Shown here: one piece after another, positions 4,031 to 5,729 of the stretch
How positions within the stretch are numbered: position 1 is the stretch's first letter
How the letters are laid out: every line of letters starts with the position of its first letter
NCBI GenBank assembly: GCA_030040495.1
Contig: JASHTP010000227.1
Location: forward strand, 1-5,729
Direction: 5' to 3'
Length of the DNA stretch: 5,729 nt
Source of the DNA: Alphaproteobacteria bacterium
Lineage (GTDB): Bacteria > Pseudomonadota > Alphaproteobacteria > ATCC43930 > CGMCC-115725
Translations under genes and position numbers: made by a program
Notes under the pieces: model-generated
Database searches by the model: none
Told to the model about the DNA's origin: nothing
Seen by the model: only the letters and a program-made list of their open reading frames with translations

Positions 4031-5729
4031 AGCCGCGCGAGCGCTCGACCGAATTGATCACCGGCGTGGCGCGCAGCGCGGCGATGATGTTGGTGAGGTG
4101 CTTCACGTCCTTGACCTCGATGTCGACGAGGATCTCGAAGAAATCCACCGAGCGGTTGGTGATCTTGAGGTTGGTGATGTTGCCCGCCTGCTTGCCGATG
4201 ACGGTGGTGAGGCTGCCGAGGCTGCCGGGCTCGTTGCCGAGCGTGACGTTGATGCGGCCGACATGGGCGATCTCCTCGTCGCCCTTGCTGTTCCAGGCGA
4301 CGTCGAGCCAGCGCTCGGGCGTGTCGGCGAAATTGGCCAGCGCGTCGCAGTCGATGGTGTGGATGGTGACGCCCTTGCCGGTGGTGACGATGCCGACGAT
4401 GCGGTCGCCCGGCAGCGGGTGGCAGCAGCCGGCGAAATGCAGCGCCATGCCGGGGATGAGGCCGCGGATCGGCACGGCGTTCTCCGACGCCTTCTTGCTG
4501 CGCGCGGTCGAGAGCCGGACGACCTTGGCCGGCTTGGCGTCGGGGCTGGGCGGATGGATCGCGTGCACCACCTCGCGGCCGGTCGCGAGCCCCTCGCCGA
4601 CGGCAACGAAAAGATCCTCGACGTCGGCGCAGTTGAAGGTCTTGAGCACGCCCTCGAGCGCCTTCTCGTGGAATTCGTGCCCTTCGTGGCGGAACGCCTT
4701 CTGCAGGATCGCCTTGCCGAGATCGAGATATTGCTGGCGCTGCTGGGTGCGGATGAAGCGGCGGATGCGCGCGCGCGCCTTGCCGGTGACGACGAAGCGC
4801 TCCCAGGTCGGCGACGGCGTCTGCGCCTTGGAGGTGATGACCTCGACCTGGTCGCCGTTGGCGAGCTGCGTGCGCAGCGGCGCGAGCCGGCCGTTGATCT
4901 TGGCGCCGACGCAGGTGTCGCCGATGACGGAATGGACGGCATAGGCGAAGTCGACCGGCGTCGAGCCGCGCGGCAGCGCGATGAGGTCGCCCTTGGGCGT
5001 GAAGCAGAACACCTGGTCCTGGAACATCTCGAGCTTGGTGTGCTCGAGGAACTCCTGCGGGTCGGAGGCGTGCTCGAGGATGTCGAGCAGCTCGCGCAGC
5101 CAGCGGTATTGCCTGCCCTCGGTGCGCGGCGCGCCCTGCTTGTAGACCCAATGGGCGGCGACGCCGAGCTCGGCCACCTCGTGCATCTCGTGCGTGCGGA
5201 TCTGCACCTCGATGCGCTGCCGTTCCGGTCCGATGACGCCGGTGTGGAGCGAGCGATAGTTGTTGGGCTTGGGCGTCGAGATGTAATCCTTGAAACGGCC
5301 GGGCACGACCGGGTAGCGGCTGTGGATCACGCCCAGCGCCTGGTAGCAGTGCTCGACCGTGTCGAGGACGACGCGGAAGGCCATGATGTCGGAGAGCTGC
5401 TCGAAGCCGACGTTCTTCTGCTGCATCTTGCGCCAGACCGAGTAGGCGGTCTTCTCGCGCCCGGAGACCTCGGCCTCGAGACCGCCGGCGGTCAGCGTGT
5501 CGCGAAGCTCGTCGATGATGCGCTCGACCAGCCCTTCGCCCTTCTCGCGCAGGAAGGCGAGCCGCGCCATGATGCTGGCGCGCGCGTCGGGGTGAAGCTC
5601 GGCGAAGGCGTGGTCCTCGAGCTCGTCCTTCATCTCGTGCATGCCGATGCGCTCGGCGAGCGGCGCGTAGATCTCCATCGTCTCGCGCGCGATGCGGCGC
5701 CGCCGCTCCTCGTCCTTGAGGAAATGCAG
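4029..5729 (-). CDS. rsh: Bifunctional (p)ppGpp synthetase/hydrolase, N-terminus outside the window (partial)
   Basis: Rsh (RelA/SpoT) makes and degrades the stringent-response alarmone (p)ppGpp. The frame is open to base 5729, giving 566 residues; the N-terminal HD hydrolase domain and the start lie outside, as full-length proteins are usually 700-780 residues. Counting from the first residue in the window, the end of the helical linker (LAERIGM) is near 24-30. The synthetase domain includes SGREKTAYSVWRKM (89-102), RFKD (145-148), NNYRSLHT (156-163) and EVQIRTHEMHEVAELGVAAHW (174-194). The TGS domain is about 239-302, the conserved CCHPLPGD at 435-442, and the C-terminal ACT domain about 489-563. 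The RxKD charge pattern in the synthetase is typical of bifunctional enzymes, whereas synthetase-only RelA proteins carry ExDD. Alphaproteobacteria usually have one long Rsh, hence the symbol; relA or spoT are also used. pdxJ follows after 10 bases. Confidence 0.95.
   Translation of the reverse strand: MHFLKDEERRRRIARETMEIYAPLAERIGMHEMKDELEDHAFAELHPDARASIMARLAFLREKGEGLVERIIDELRDTLTAGGLEAEVSGREKTAYSVWRKMQQKNVGFEQLSDIMAFRVVLDTVEHCYQALGVIHSRYPVVPGRFKDYISTPKPNNYRSLHTGVIGPERQRIEVQIRTHEMHEVAELGVAAHWVYKQGAPRTEGRQYRWLRELLDILEHASDPQEFLEHTKLEMFQDQVFCFTPKGDLIALPRGSTPVDFAYAVHSVIGDTCVGAKINGRLAPLRTQLANGDQVEVITSKAQTPSPTWERFVVTGKARARIRRFIRTQQRQQYLDLGKAILQKAFRHEGHEFHEKALEGVLKTFNCADVEDLFVAVGEGLATGREVVHAIHPPSPDAKPAKVVRLSTARSKKASENAVPIRGLIPGMALHFAGCCHPLPGDRIVGIVTTGKGVTIHTIDCDALANFADTPERWLDVAWNSKGDEEIAHVGRINVTLGNEPGSLGSLTTVIGKQAGNITNLKITNRSVDFFEILVDIEVKDVKHLTNIIAALRATPVINSVERSRG

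Noticed and set aside
3362..4057. A 231-codon plus-strand open frame opposite pdxJ
   Set aside because: Antisense shadow of a well-recognised gene; low-complexity composition and no recognisable motif.
4054..4944. A 296-codon plus-strand frame opposite rsh
   Set aside because: Antisense shadow without recognisable domains or a convincing ribosome-binding site.
4015..5151. A 378-codon minus-strand frame overlapping rsh in another phase
   Set aside because: Composition is dominated by Arg, His and Ala, with no domains, while the rsh frame carries the synthetase, TGS and ACT domains over the same bases.

Overview
The window is a very GC-rich stretch of bacterial chromosome carrying the core gene order rsh (relA/spoT) - pdxJ - acpS - lepB - rnc, all read on the minus strand. 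This order, together with the forms of RNase III, signal peptidase I and Rsh encoded here, points to an alphaproteobacterium, probably of the Rhodospirillales or Hyphomicrobiales type. The genus cannot be named from this sequence alone.

Layout from right to left, in the direction of transcription of the core genes. The window opens inside a bifunctional (p)ppGpp synthetase/hydrolase gene (5729-4029); its N-terminal HD hydrolase part lies outside. After 10 bases comes pdxJ (4018-3266, vitamin B6 synthesis). Its TGA stop overlaps the GTG start of acpS (3269-2871, holo-acyl-carrier-protein synthase). The usual next genes, lepB (1297-518, signal peptidase I) and rnc (515 to beyond base 1, RNase III, C-terminus missing), follow only after an interruption. 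A 1.4-kb plus-strand gene (1474-2874) sits between acpS and lepB, convergent with acpS and divergent from lepB.

The interrupting gene is the most unusual part of the window. It encodes a renal/membrane dipeptidase-like (peptidase M19) domain, preceded by a twin-arginine-like signal that begins about residue 111. Before that signal lies a ~100-residue cysteine-rich domain with a CCxxC motif. The first zinc motif of the peptidase reads HxH instead of the usual HxD. Its stop codon and that of acpS share the same 4-base CTAG.

The 176-base divergent region 1298-1473 holds a good candidate promoter for lepB-rnc on the minus strand and one for the dipeptidase on the plus strand. A perfect 10-base inverted repeat spans the -35 to -10 interval of the latter. 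With acpS transcription ending at a convergent gene, lepB-rnc probably forms its own transcription unit, separate from rsh-pdxJ-acpS. No RNA genes, CRISPR arrays, insertion sequences or rho-independent terminators were seen. The core genes are ordinary housekeeping genes, and no complete new defence or mobile system is visible.
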